DNA of 64,000 nt from Agarivorans sp. Toyoura001 (GTDB taxonomy: Bacteria; Pseudomonadota; Gammaproteobacteria; Enterobacterales; Celerinatantimonadaceae), in contig NZ_BJEQ01000005.1 of NCBI RefSeq assembly GCF_005405585.1, positions 124,001-188,000 of the forward strand. Reading direction: 5' to 3'. A program made the position numbers and the translations under genes. Below the pieces are notes generated by a model that made no database searches, was not told the origin of the DNA, and saw only the letters and a list, made by a program, of their open reading frames with translations. The number at the start of each line of letters is the position of its first letter. Position 1 is the first letter of the stretch. Of this stretch, positions 57,009 to 64,000 are shown piece after piece.

Positions 57009-58145
57009 CTAGTCTTTGTTGTACTTGGCAGTACGTGGGAACGCAATGCCATTACTGTCAAACAAGTAGCTAGCTTTAGTTGGTAAGCCAACACGTAACT
57101 CATCACCATTGTTCGTTGGGAATTCGCTACGCGCTTTAAAGGTGAAATCAAAGCCTTTAACGTCCATGTAAACGTAAGACTCTGCACCTAGGTGCTCGGC
57201 AACTACTACAGTACCTGTAATAAAGTTCTCTGCATGAGCATGGGTATCTTCAACCAAATGCTCAGGGCGGCAACCAAACTCAACAGCATCACCAACGCTT
57301 GCACGGCTTGTATCTACCGCAGCGCTAACAATATCGCCAGTTACCAGTTTAATTTTACTTTCTTGCTCGCCTACTTCTACAATTTCACCTTCAATGAAGT
57401 TCATTTTCGGTGAACCAATAAACCCAGCAACAAATTTGTTTGCTGGGTTATGGTATAGATCAAGCGGTGAACCATATTGCTCTAAGTTTGTAGCAGCATT
57501 TGGATCTAATGGGCTTAGTACTACAATTTTATCCGCCAAGGTCATCGCTTCCACTTGGTCGTGAGTAACGTAGATGATGGTTGATTGTAGTTCTTTATGA
57601 AGCTTGGCAATCTCAATACGCATTTTCACACGAAGTGCAGCATCTAAGTTTGATAACGGCTCATCGAACAAGAAGACACCTGGTTGTTGTACGATACAGC
57701 GACCAATTGCAACACGTTGGCGCTGACCACCACTTAGCTCTTTTGGCTTACGGTCAAGTAAAGGATCTAGGCCTAAAATATCTGAAGCGTTATTAACACG
57801 CTTTTCAATAATACTTTTTTCTACTTTTTTCAGCTTAAGACCAAACGACATGTTCTCGCGTAGGTCCATGTGTGGGTATAAAGCGTAAGATTGGAATACC
57901 ATACCTACGTTACGTTCAACTGGTGGCACGTCATTCATGAAGTTACCGCCGATATTAAGCTCACCGCTTGTAATATCTTCTAAGCCAGCAATCATACGTA
58001 ACAGCGTTGATTTACCACAACCTGATGGACCAACGAATACTACAAACTCGCCATCTTGAATGTCTAAGTTAATATCACGCAAGGTATCTTGGTGAATTGC
58101 CGGGTCGTAGTTTTTACGTACATTTTTTAGAATTACATCAGCCAT
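57009..58145 (-). CDS. malK: Maltose ABC transporter ATPase MalK
   Basis: The 378-residue ATPase has Walker A VGPSGCGKSTLL, signature LSGGQRQRVAIGRCI, Walker B VFLFDEPLSNLDAALRVKM and a C-terminal regulatory OB/TOBE domain (VEFGCRPEHLVED), the CUT1 sugar-transporter layout. MalK energises MalFGK2, and its C-terminus is known to bind the maltose regulator in enterobacteria. ATG 58145 follows GGAG; the frame opens further back at 58157. It is the last gene of the malE-F-G-K unit, so MalK rather than UgpC is likely. Confidence 0.92.
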   Translation of the reverse strand: MADVILKNVRKNYDPAIHQDTLRDINLDIQDGEFVVFVGPSGCGKSTLLRMIAGLEDITSGELNIGGNFMNDVPPVERNVGMVFQSYALYPHMDLRENMSFGLKLKKVEKSIIEKRVNNASDILGLDPLLDRKPKELSGGQRQRVAIGRCIVQQPGVFLFDEPLSNLDAALRVKMRIEIAKLHKELQSTIIYVTHDQVEAMTLADKIVVLSPLDPNAATNLEQYGSPLDLYHNPANKFVAGFIGSPKMNFIEGEIVEVGEQESKIKLVTGDIVSAAVDTSRASVGDAVEFGCRPEHLVEDTHAHAENFITGTVVVAEHLGAESYVYMDVKGFDFTFKARSEFPTNNGDELRVGLPTKASYLFDSNGIAFPRTAKYNKD

Positions 58146-58198
58146 TATTAGCTCCAAACTGAATAAAGCGTCGCTTTACTCGCAATCAATCTTGTTTT

Positions 58199-58222
58199 GC
58201 GTAGCTGCATTCGCAGCTACGC
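58199..58222 (-). other. Perfect hairpin between malG and malK
   Basis: GCGTAGCTGC-ATTC-GCAGCTACGC is a perfect 10-bp inverted repeat with a 4-base loop and no T-run, in the malG-malK gap. It is more likely a message-stabilising or processing element than a terminator. Confidence 0.65.
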
Positions 58223-58231
58223 CCAAATAAT

Positions 58232-59122
58232 TTAACCTTTAACACCGCCAGCTGTTAACCCGCCGACCAACCAACGTTGAGCCATGAGGAACACCAGGGT
58301 GATAGGGAATCCAGACAAAACAGCTGCAGCGGCGAAATCGCCCCACAAGTAGTTTTGCGGATAGAGATATTGTTGAGCACCTACAGCGAGTGTGAGTTTA
58401 TCAACGTCTTGCATCAGTACTGAGGCCATTGGAACCTCGGTAATAACACCGATAAATGCAAGAATAAACACAACCGCCAAAATAGGCACAGAAAGCGGTA
58501 ACAATACCAATCTAAACGCTTGCCATGGAGTTGCACCGTCAATCGCTGCAGACTCTTCTAGCGCTGGGTCAATCGTTTCGAAGTAGCCTTTAATAGTCCA
58601 CACGTGAAGTGCGATACCACCAAGGTAAGCGAAGATTAAACCACCGTGAGTGTTTAGACCCAACCAAGGAATATATTCACCAATCTTATTGAACAAGGCG
58701 TAAATTGCCACCAAGGCCAAAACAGATGGGAACATTTGGAAAATCAACATACCGTTAAGAATGGTTGCCTTACCTCTAAAACGCATACGAGCAAACGCGT
58801 AAGCACTTGTGGTAGAAAGAGCAACAATTAACAAGGCTGAAATACCCGCAACTTTAATCGAGTTCCATAACCAGGTAAGTACTGGGAATGGAGGCGGAGT
58901 TAGTGAGCCATCAGGGTTTACAACAGTAATCCCTAAAGCCAAACGCCAGTGATCCAAAGTTGGGTTTGAAGGAATCAATTCACCTACCGCAAAGTTACCC
59001 GTACGGAAAGAAATAGTGATTACCATTAATAATGGAAAAATAATTAAACATAGAAACAAACATAGCACTACGTGAGTAGCTAGTTTTCTATATTTCAATG
59101 ATTTAGGTTGAACCATTGCCAT
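58232..59122 (-). CDS. malG: Maltose ABC transporter permease MalG
   Basis: This 296-residue inner-membrane permease has six helices and the EAA motif [26 protein letters not shown] near residue 190, which contacts MalK. The start [35 protein letters not shown] and the end [16 protein letters not shown] match MalG (quoted as [17 protein letters not shown]). It follows malF by 12 bases and is separated from malK by a perfect hairpin. Confidence 0.95.
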   Translation of the reverse strand: MAMVQPKSLKYRKLATHVVLCLFLCLIIFPLLMVITISFRTGNFAVGELIPSNPTLDHWRLALGITVVNPDGSLTPPPFPVLTWLWNSIKVAGISALLIVALSTTSAYAFARMRFRGKATILNGMLIFQMFPSVLALVAIYALFNKIGEYIPWLGLNTHGGLIFAYLGGIALHVWTIKGYFETIDPALEESAAIDGATPWQAFRLVLLPLSVPILAVVFILAFIGVITEVPMASVLMQDVDKLTLAVGAQQYLYPQNYLWGDFAAAAVLSGFPITLVFLMAQRWLVGGLTAGGVKG

Positions 59123-59134
59123 AGTAGCTTCTCC

Positions 59135-60766
59135 TTATGCCGTCTTATCAGCTTTAGTTAGTTTCAAGTTAATCAATGCTAGTGCACCAACCACAATAAA
59201 GATTAATGTCGCAATCGCACTGGCTAGACCATAATCCTGACCACCATCACCTTGGAAGGCAATTCGGTAGGTGTAGCTTACGAGCAAGTCGGTTGTACCA
59301 GCTGGTGTTGAAGCACCGATAATGTCTGGGCCACCATTTGTTAACAACTGAATCAATACAAAGTTGTTAAAGTTGAAGGCGAATGATGCAACCAACAATG
59401 GCGTTAGTGGTTTCATCAATAGTGGAACAGTAATGTTGAAGAAGTTACTGATTGGGCCTGCACCATCCATTGAAGACGCTTCATACAGGTCTTCAGGAAT
59501 AGATTTAAGCATACCTAAACATAAGATCATCATGTATGGGTAACCTAACCAAGTGTTCACAATCAAAATCATTGACTTAGCCATGATAGGATCGGTGAAC
59601 CAATCCGGCTTAACGCCAAATAGTGACTCTAAAATACCGTTAATCTCACCAAAGTTTTGGTTGAACAAACCTTTAAATACCAAGATTGAGATAAACGCGG
59701 GAATTGCATAGGGGAGAATAAGCACCACGCGATAAAAAGCGCGACCTTTAAGCTCTTCCCATTGAATTAGACAGGCTAACACCATGCCAATAGCTAACGT
59801 TAGAGCTACTGAAACACCGGCAAAAATAACCGTCCAAATGAAGATTTCAATAAACGGTTCTTTAATACCTTTATCGGTAGCAACACGTTCAAAGTTTTTC
59901 CAACCAACACCTACAGTGAAACCAGGTGCTAAACGACTACCAACAAACTCACCATCACCATCGATGTATTGGAAGTAACCTGTTTCCATGTTCGGCAGCA
60001 TAAGCTCGCCAGTTTGGTTGTTACGGAGAATAGAAGGACCAGGTAAAATGGCACCACTTTCTTTAAGTACTACACCATCGGCTAAGCGAGAATATAGTGG
60101 TTTCATTGCTGAGAACTTGCGTAGACCGTTCATGACTAATTCATCAGCTTCAGGCGTGACTAGCACGATGTTGTTGAAGAATTGGCGATGAGCAATGATT
60201 TCTTTAATCGGGGCTTTTTCACTAGTAGGTAAAGCGTCTACTGCTTGCAACTTAATCCGTTTAGTTTCAAGAGTAAGCTTTCTAGCGCGAACATCGGCGT
60301 TAGAAACAACTTCAACAGGACGAGTCACAAATAACTTATCGTCTTGAGAAAGTGCTAATACGTATTTACCTTCTGCTGCTTGATGCAACTGGAAGCCAAA
60401 TGAACCGCCTTTAGCCATGTAAGTCTTCTGGGTATGCAACTGCTCTACACGCTCTAGCGATAACAAGTTTGTTCCGCTGTAGTTAGTAAACGCAATGCCT
60501 ATCGTATAAGCCAGAGGGAAAATGATGAAGACCACCATCCCAGCAATACCAGGGAAGATATATCGGTGGGCATACATTTTTTTAGTAGTAAAAACATACA
60601 CACCGGTAGAAACAACAACAAGGGTGAGCAATGCAAATGCATATTCACCACCTGCATACATCAAAACAATTGCATAGCCGTTAAGCAACACAATCGCTGT
60701 GATCAGCAGCAGTTTTAGCCAGGCATACTTGCCCTGCATAAAACCTGGAGACGCAGAAAGACCCAT
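59135..60766 (-). CDS. malF: Maltose ABC transporter permease MalF
   Basis: The 543-residue permease has eight predicted helices and the large periplasmic P2 loop typical of MalF (about residues 100-310), so it is longer than MalG. The EAA motif is YEASSMDGAGPISNFFNITVPLL near residue 430. It forms the channel with MalG. Length is slightly above the E. coli protein (514). It is separated from malE by two hairpins that likely set the MalE:MalF ratio. Confidence 0.95.
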   Translation of the reverse strand: MGLSASPGFMQGKYAWLKLLLITAIVLLNGYAIVLMYAGGEYAFALLTLVVVSTGVYVFTTKKMYAHRYIFPGIAGMVVFIIFPLAYTIGIAFTNYSGTNLLSLERVEQLHTQKTYMAKGGSFGFQLHQAAEGKYVLALSQDDKLFVTRPVEVVSNADVRARKLTLETKRIKLQAVDALPTSEKAPIKEIIAHRQFFNNIVLVTPEADELVMNGLRKFSAMKPLYSRLADGVVLKESGAILPGPSILRNNQTGELMLPNMETGYFQYIDGDGEFVGSRLAPGFTVGVGWKNFERVATDKGIKEPFIEIFIWTVIFAGVSVALTLAIGMVLACLIQWEELKGRAFYRVVLILPYAIPAFISILVFKGLFNQNFGEINGILESLFGVKPDWFTDPIMAKSMILIVNTWLGYPYMMILCLGMLKSIPEDLYEASSMDGAGPISNFFNITVPLLMKPLTPLLVASFAFNFNNFVLIQLLTNGGPDIIGASTPAGTTDLLVSYTYRIAFQGDGGQDYGLASAIATLIFIVVGALALINLKLTKADKTA

Positions 60767-60804
60767 CTTATGTACAACCTTTGTATTTGACCGAAATTAA
60801 TAAA

Positions 60805-60861
60805 GAGGAGGATAGACCAATATCCTCCTCCTGACCGAAATAATATGACCGTATTATTTCG
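60805..60861 (-). other. Two consecutive inverted repeats between malE and malF
   Basis: GAGGAGGAT-AGACCAAT-ATCCTCCTC (60805-60830) and CGAAATAATA-TGACCG-TATTATTTCG (60836-60861) are perfect 9- and 10-bp repeats; the second spans the malE stop codon. Neither has a T-run on the minus strand. By analogy with the REP elements of enterobacterial malE-malF, they could protect the malE message from 3' decay. Confidence 0.7.
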
Positions 60862-62035
60862 CTATGCGACGCGCAGCGGCGTCTAGAGCTTTCTCTAGAG
60901 GTTGACGACCACTAGTGATGTTGGTTAGTGATGTTGCCATCGCAGACCAGAATTTACCCATAGCAGCTACGTTAGGCATTGGCTCACCATCTTGAGCGTT
61001 TGCGAAAGTTGCAGCGATGCGAGGGTCACTTGAAAGTTCTTCCATGTACGATTTAAGTGCAACAGCACCTAGTGGTACATCGTCATTTACAGACTTCAAG
61101 CCTTCATTAGTAACAAGGTAGTTTTCTAAGAACTCTACCGCTAAATCAGCGTTTGGTGACGCAGAGTTAACTGCACCTGCTAAAACACCAACCATTGGCT
61201 TAGCTTTGTTACCGTTGATAGTTGGAATATAAGTTACACCGTAGTTGATGCCACTTTTTTCCATGTTATCCCAAGCCCATGGACCGTTGATAACCATGGC
61301 TACTTCGCCTTTGTTAAAGGCAGAGTCCATTACACCGTAGTCAGCACCTTTAGGCATGTGACCATTTTCGATTAGGTCTTTAATTACTTTAGCGCCCATT
61401 TTCGCGCCATCTGTAGCTACACCGGTATCTTTAACATCGTAAGATCCGTTTTCATATTTGAAGATGTAACCACCGTTCGCAGCCAATAGTGGCCATGAGA
61501 AGTAAGTGTTGTTGTAATCCCAAAGAATTGCGTGCTTACCAGACTCTTGAAGTTTAGCGTCTAGTGCTGGAATCTCTTCCCATGTTTTAGGAGGAGTAGG
61601 TACTAGGTCTTTGTTGTAGATAAGACCTACAGCTTCGATAGCAATAGGGTAACCGTAAACTTTACCGTCGATAGTAACAGCGTTCCAAGCGAAGTCTTCA
61701 ACTGCTGCTTTCTTTTCAGCACTTGGCTTAAGCTCTGTTAATAAACCAGCGTCAACCCAGTCGCCGAAACGGTCGTGTGCCCATAAAAAGATGTCTGGAC
61801 CAGAGCCTGTAGAAGCAGCTTGCTGGAATTTACCAGGGGCATCATCAGGGTGAGCAACACTTACTTTAACACCAGTATCAGCTTCAAAGCGTTTACCTAC
61901 TTCAGCTAAACCGTTGTAGCCTTTATCACCATTTACCCAAATGGTTAACTGGCCTTCTTCAATCGCAGCAAAAGCATTAGATGCCATGCCTAAAGAAGCA
62001 ACCGCTATAGCAGATGCAAGAATTGTCTTTTTCAT
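60854..62035 (-). CDS. malE: Maltose-binding periplasmic protein MalE
   Basis: The 393-residue product starts at ATG 62035, preceded by AAGGAAAGG; the frame is open to 62080 without signal context. A Sec signal peptide ([19 protein letters not shown], cleavage about 25) is followed by [27 protein letters not shown], practically the E. coli mature start, and [13 protein letters not shown]. MalE binds maltose and maltodextrins in the periplasm and delivers them to MalFGK2. It is first in the operon and expected to be the most abundant product. Confidence 0.97.
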   Translation of the reverse strand: MKKTILASAIAVASLGMASNAFAAIEEGQLTIWVNGDKGYNGLAEVGKRFEADTGVKVSVAHPDDAPGKFQQAASTGSGPDIFLWAHDRFGDWVDAGLLTELKPSAEKKAAVEDFAWNAVTIDGKVYGYPIAIEAVGLIYNKDLVPTPPKTWEEIPALDAKLQESGKHAILWDYNNTYFSWPLLAANGGYIFKYENGSYDVKDTGVATDGAKMGAKVIKDLIENGHMPKGADYGVMDSAFNKGEVAMVINGPWAWDNMEKSGINYGVTYIPTINGNKAKPMVGVLAGAVNSASPNADLAVEFLENYLVTNEGLKSVNDDVPLGAVALKSYMEELSSDPRIAATFANAQDGEPMPNVAAMGKFWSAMATSLTNITSGRQPLEKALDAAARRIAK

Positions 62036-62194
62036 TAGCCTTTCCTTAACTGTCGTTATGATTATAATTTTGGGTCGCAATGTTACTTGCTGCGCTTGAT
62101 TCTAGCCCAATTGCCTACGCGAGCACATGACTTAGCTCGCACTTTTGAAATTATACTACAAAGCACTAGAGCAAGGCCCCGCGTGCCCTGAGCG

Positions 62195-62229
62195 GTTGTT
62201 TTATCACCTAACGGTGGTAATAAAACAAC
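62195..62229. promoter_or_regulatory. Extended inverted repeat upstream of malE
   Basis: GTTGTTTTAT ... ATAAAACAAC are perfect 10-bp arms at 62195-62204 and 62220-62229, enclosing CACC-TAAC-GGTG. It lies 160 bases upstream of the malE start. It could be a regulator site of the mal operon or a hairpin ending transcripts from either side. No MalT box (GGGGAKGAGG type) was recognised by eye. Confidence 0.45.
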
Positions 62230-62321
62230 AAAAATAACCCACCAAGCCTGTGAAAACCTTTCCATGTGGTAATTTTACAACACATTTGAAACTGATAACC
62301 TTTTCATGCTTGTTAATTAAG

Positions 62322-63326
62322 TTATTTGTTATTTTTTAACTGCTCTCTTAAGTTAGGCGGCACACCTACAATCGTCAATGTATCGGTTGATTCATCGTAA
62401 AAAACGCGATCACCTAACAATTTTTGTTCGAAACTTACAGAAACACCTTTACCTTGGCCAAAGCATTTAGCCAATTTCTTAAGCGCTGTACGATCGGCAG
62501 GGAATTGATCCTCCAAAGGGTAGTTTTCGGCGGCAAACTGGTAAAAGTCTACGGTGTCTTCGGCAGTGGGCAGGGCTTTAGCTAACTCCCCTACTACGAT
62601 TTCTTCACCATCTTTAAGTTGCTGTTCACAATAAGATTTTACTTCACCTTTATAAGCAAGCTTTTCTTCTTTATCTAATTGGGTCGCTTGGCAGTAGTCG
62701 TCAACGGCTTGCATTAAGACCGCATTTTGCACCTTTACGTCTAAACCATCATCGCAACCCAAGAATTCCACAAAGAAATCAGAAATTTTTCGTCCAGCCC
62801 TTCCCTTTACATAAGAAACATAACGTTGAGACTCAGGATTACGCTGCATATCGGTAATATCAATGCGCGCCGCTAACTGCACAGAACTTGTTTCTAAATA
62901 GCGACTAGCGGTTAGCTCTAAGCTGTCATCAACTGCAGGAGAGATCTTATTCTCTAACAACATGATTAACAGGTATTCACCCGCTACATGCTCGTAGTTG
63001 GCCAGTAGCAATACCCCTTGCTCGATAAACTCATACTTTTTGAGCTCCTCTACTAATACTGTGCCGCTATCTACACTGTAGCGGTGAAAATCGATTTCTT
63101 CACTTAGTAAAGCATCTAACTGAAGCTTAAAAGGACTATTGTTCTCTTCATTATAGAAACCAAAACCTTTGGCAGCTCGCCCACTGTAGTTGAGATGCAG
63201 GCCTTCTATAAGACTAAGCGCTTCTTCGCTATGAGCCATCTCTTCGCTCCTAGCTTGCAGAGCAATAGTGCCGTCTTCAGTCAGTTCTAGCGAATGTAAA
63301 ATAAGGTGTTTTAGGGAAATGCTCAT
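62322..63326 (-). CDS. yejK: Nucleoid-associated protein YejK (NdpA)
   Basis: The 334-residue protein matches the NA37/YejK family: MSISLKHLILHSLELTEDG, EGLHLNYSGRAAKGFGFYNEE, LLANYEHVAGEYLLIMLL and VSYVKGRAGRKISDFFVEFLGC. YejK is a nucleoid-associated protein that interacts with topoisomerases in E. coli. It is divergent from yejL, with 15 bases between the start and the open frame of yejL, the usual YejK/YejL/YejM layout. Confidence 0.94.
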   Translation of the reverse strand: MSISLKHLILHSLELTEDGTIALQARSEEMAHSEEALSLIEGLHLNYSGRAAKGFGFYNEENNSPFKLQLDALLSEEIDFHRYSVDSGTVLVEELKKYEFIEQGVLLLANYEHVAGEYLLIMLLENKISPAVDDSLELTASRYLETSSVQLAARIDITDMQRNPESQRYVSYVKGRAGRKISDFFVEFLGCDDGLDVKVQNAVLMQAVDDYCQATQLDKEEKLAYKGEVKSYCEQQLKDGEEIVVGELAKALPTAEDTVDFYQFAAENYPLEDQFPADRTALKKLAKCFGQGKGVSVSFEQKLLGDRVFYDESTDTLTIVGVPPNLREQLKNNK

Positions 63327-63401
63327 AGTCTCTTACTGTTAGTGTTTGCTGACAAGGTGGGTTATTATACGCGTCTTTACCAGCAAATTTGCAGAGAAGT
63401 A

Positions 63402-63620
63402 ATGGCAATAGTTTCAAAATATTCCACAGAGCAAGTGGAACAATTACTTAATGACGTACTCAAAGTAGTCGATAATCATAATGTAACTACCGATTTAGCC
63501 CTTATGGTACTCGGTAATGCTACCACCTGTTTGATCAATCAACGGGTTGCGCCAGAGCAACGTAAAAAGCTAAGCGAAGGATTTGCAAAAGCCCTTCAAA
63601 GCTCAATTGACGAAAAATAA
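63402..63620 (+). CDS. yejL: DUF1414 family protein YejL
   Basis: A 72-residue protein close to E. coli YejL (SKYSTEQVEQLLNDVLKVVDNH; TDLALMVLGNATTCLINQRV; AKALQSSIDE). The frame is open from 63342, but ATG 63402 gives the family start. Function is unknown; synteny with yejK and yejM is conserved. Confidence 0.92.
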   Translation: MAIVSKYSTEQVEQLLNDVLKVVDNHNVTTDLALMVLGNATTCLINQRVAPEQRKKLSEGFAKALQSSIDEK

Positions 63621-63649
63621 GAATAAAGCAAAGGACCGTAAAGCCCGCA

Positions 63650-64000
63650 ATGGTAAATAGCTCAAAACAGTACCGTGACAAAGTGTCTCAGTTAATTAGC
63701 TGGGGGCATTGGTTTTGTTTATCTAACATTATTTTGGCCTTAATTGTTGGCTTACGCTATTTAGTGTTAGCTGCGCCGCCAGAAACGTTTTTGGGGCAAA
63801 GCTATTTATTAGTAAGCTGGTTAGGGCAGTTTTCATTTATCGCCTTTGTGATTTTCCTACTCACCTTATTCCCTCTTAGCTTTGTTATCCCTAGCAATCG
63901 GTCAATGCGATTTGTGGGTGCTTTATTTGCTACCGTGGGGATCAGCTTACTTATTGTAGATACCGAAGTATTTGCTACGTTTAACCTTCACCTTAACCCT
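63650..64000 (+). CDS. yejM: YejM/PbgA inner-membrane protein (N-terminal part)
   Basis: The frame starts at ATG 63650 and runs off the window end after about 117 residues. It shows several hydrophobic helices (CLSNIILALIVGLRYLVL, LLVSWLGQFSFIAFVIFLLTLFPL, MRFVGALFATVGISLLIVDTEVFATFNLHLNP), the start of the five-helix YejM/PbgA membrane domain. The full protein has a periplasmic sulfatase-like domain and controls LPS synthesis through LapB/FtsH. The start codon choice is moderate because the AAGGA motif is about 16 bases away. Confidence 0.9.
   Translation, partial: MVNSSKQYRDKVSQLISWGHWFCLSNIILALIVGLRYLVLAAPPETFLGQSYLLVSWLGQFSFIAFVIFLLTLFPLSFVIPSNRSMRFVGALFATVGISLLIVDTEVFATFNLHLNP

Noticed and set aside
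62036-62321. MalT boxes or a CRP site upstream of malE
   Set aside because: TGTGA-like pieces occur near 62249 but no convincing paired half-site or GGGGAKGAGG motif was seen by eye.
1-64000. CRISPR arrays, tRNA genes, insertion sequences or prophage genes
   Set aside because: No spaced direct repeats, cloverleaf sequences, transposase frames or phage structural genes were recognised; the only large repeat is the 7.2-9.7 kb gene array.

Overview
The window looks like a chromosome segment of a marine gammaproteobacterium of the Alteromonadales/Vibrionales type (an Agarivorans-like genus is my guess). The evidence is conserved gene order (sdhCDAB-sucABCD facing gltA; msbA-lpxK-ycaR-kdsB; lolCDE; mfd with a CsiV-family gene; ndh-ycfP-nagZ-lpoB-ycfL; yejK/yejL/yejM) together with families common in that group (DUF2947, DUF2919, CsiV). 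All names come from reading the protein sequences; no database search was run.

Layout. 1-5600: the end of an outer-membrane protein gene, a GNAT acetyltransferase, mepA, a deletion-fused dehydrogenase remnant behind a palindrome, a decayed regulator/TPR gene, an rsuA-type pseudouridine synthase and small membrane proteins. 5600-13350: the accessory part. It holds a lipoprotein and its truncated paralogue, a tandem array of near-identical membrane-anchored proteins (three whole copies, one of them mosaic, and one deletion-fused stub), then a tight four-gene operon: a nuclease-like protein with a D...ExK pattern, an unrecognised 445-aa protein, a small acidic protein and a signal-peptidase-I-like membrane protease. 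This is the best candidate for an undescribed system. 13500-18500: the 4.5S SRP RNA gene on the minus strand, a DUF547 protein, pfkA, an unlisted 50-aa small protein and a divergent tubulin/FtsZ-like GTPase.

18500-29700: the TCA block. sucD, sucC, sucB, sucA, sdhB, sdhA, sdhD and sdhC lie on the minus strand and gltA diverges from them. Hairpins between sdhB and sucA and between sucB and sucC suggest partial uncoupling. 29700-45700: envelope and DNA maintenance: DUF2947, kdsB, ycaR, lpxK, msbA and comEC on the minus strand, DUF2062, lolCDE, then a PilZ-like gene, mfd, a CsiV-family gene and DUF2919. 45700-52800: a glycine-zipper lipoprotein, a broken LysR gene, ndh, ycfP, nagZ, lpoB, ycfL and a TPR lipoprotein, a set weighted to peptidoglycan recycling and synthesis control. 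52800-64000: a chemoreceptor, a two-domain PTPS/QueD-like protein, a YcgR-like PilZ protein, a maltose ABC operon malE-malF-malG-malK with intercistronic hairpins, yejK, yejL and the start of yejM.

No tRNA, CRISPR array, insertion sequence or prophage was recognised. The decayed genes cluster in the accessory parts (2.2-4.0 kb, 7.0-9.8 kb, 46.4-47.1 kb), while the housekeeping blocks look intact.
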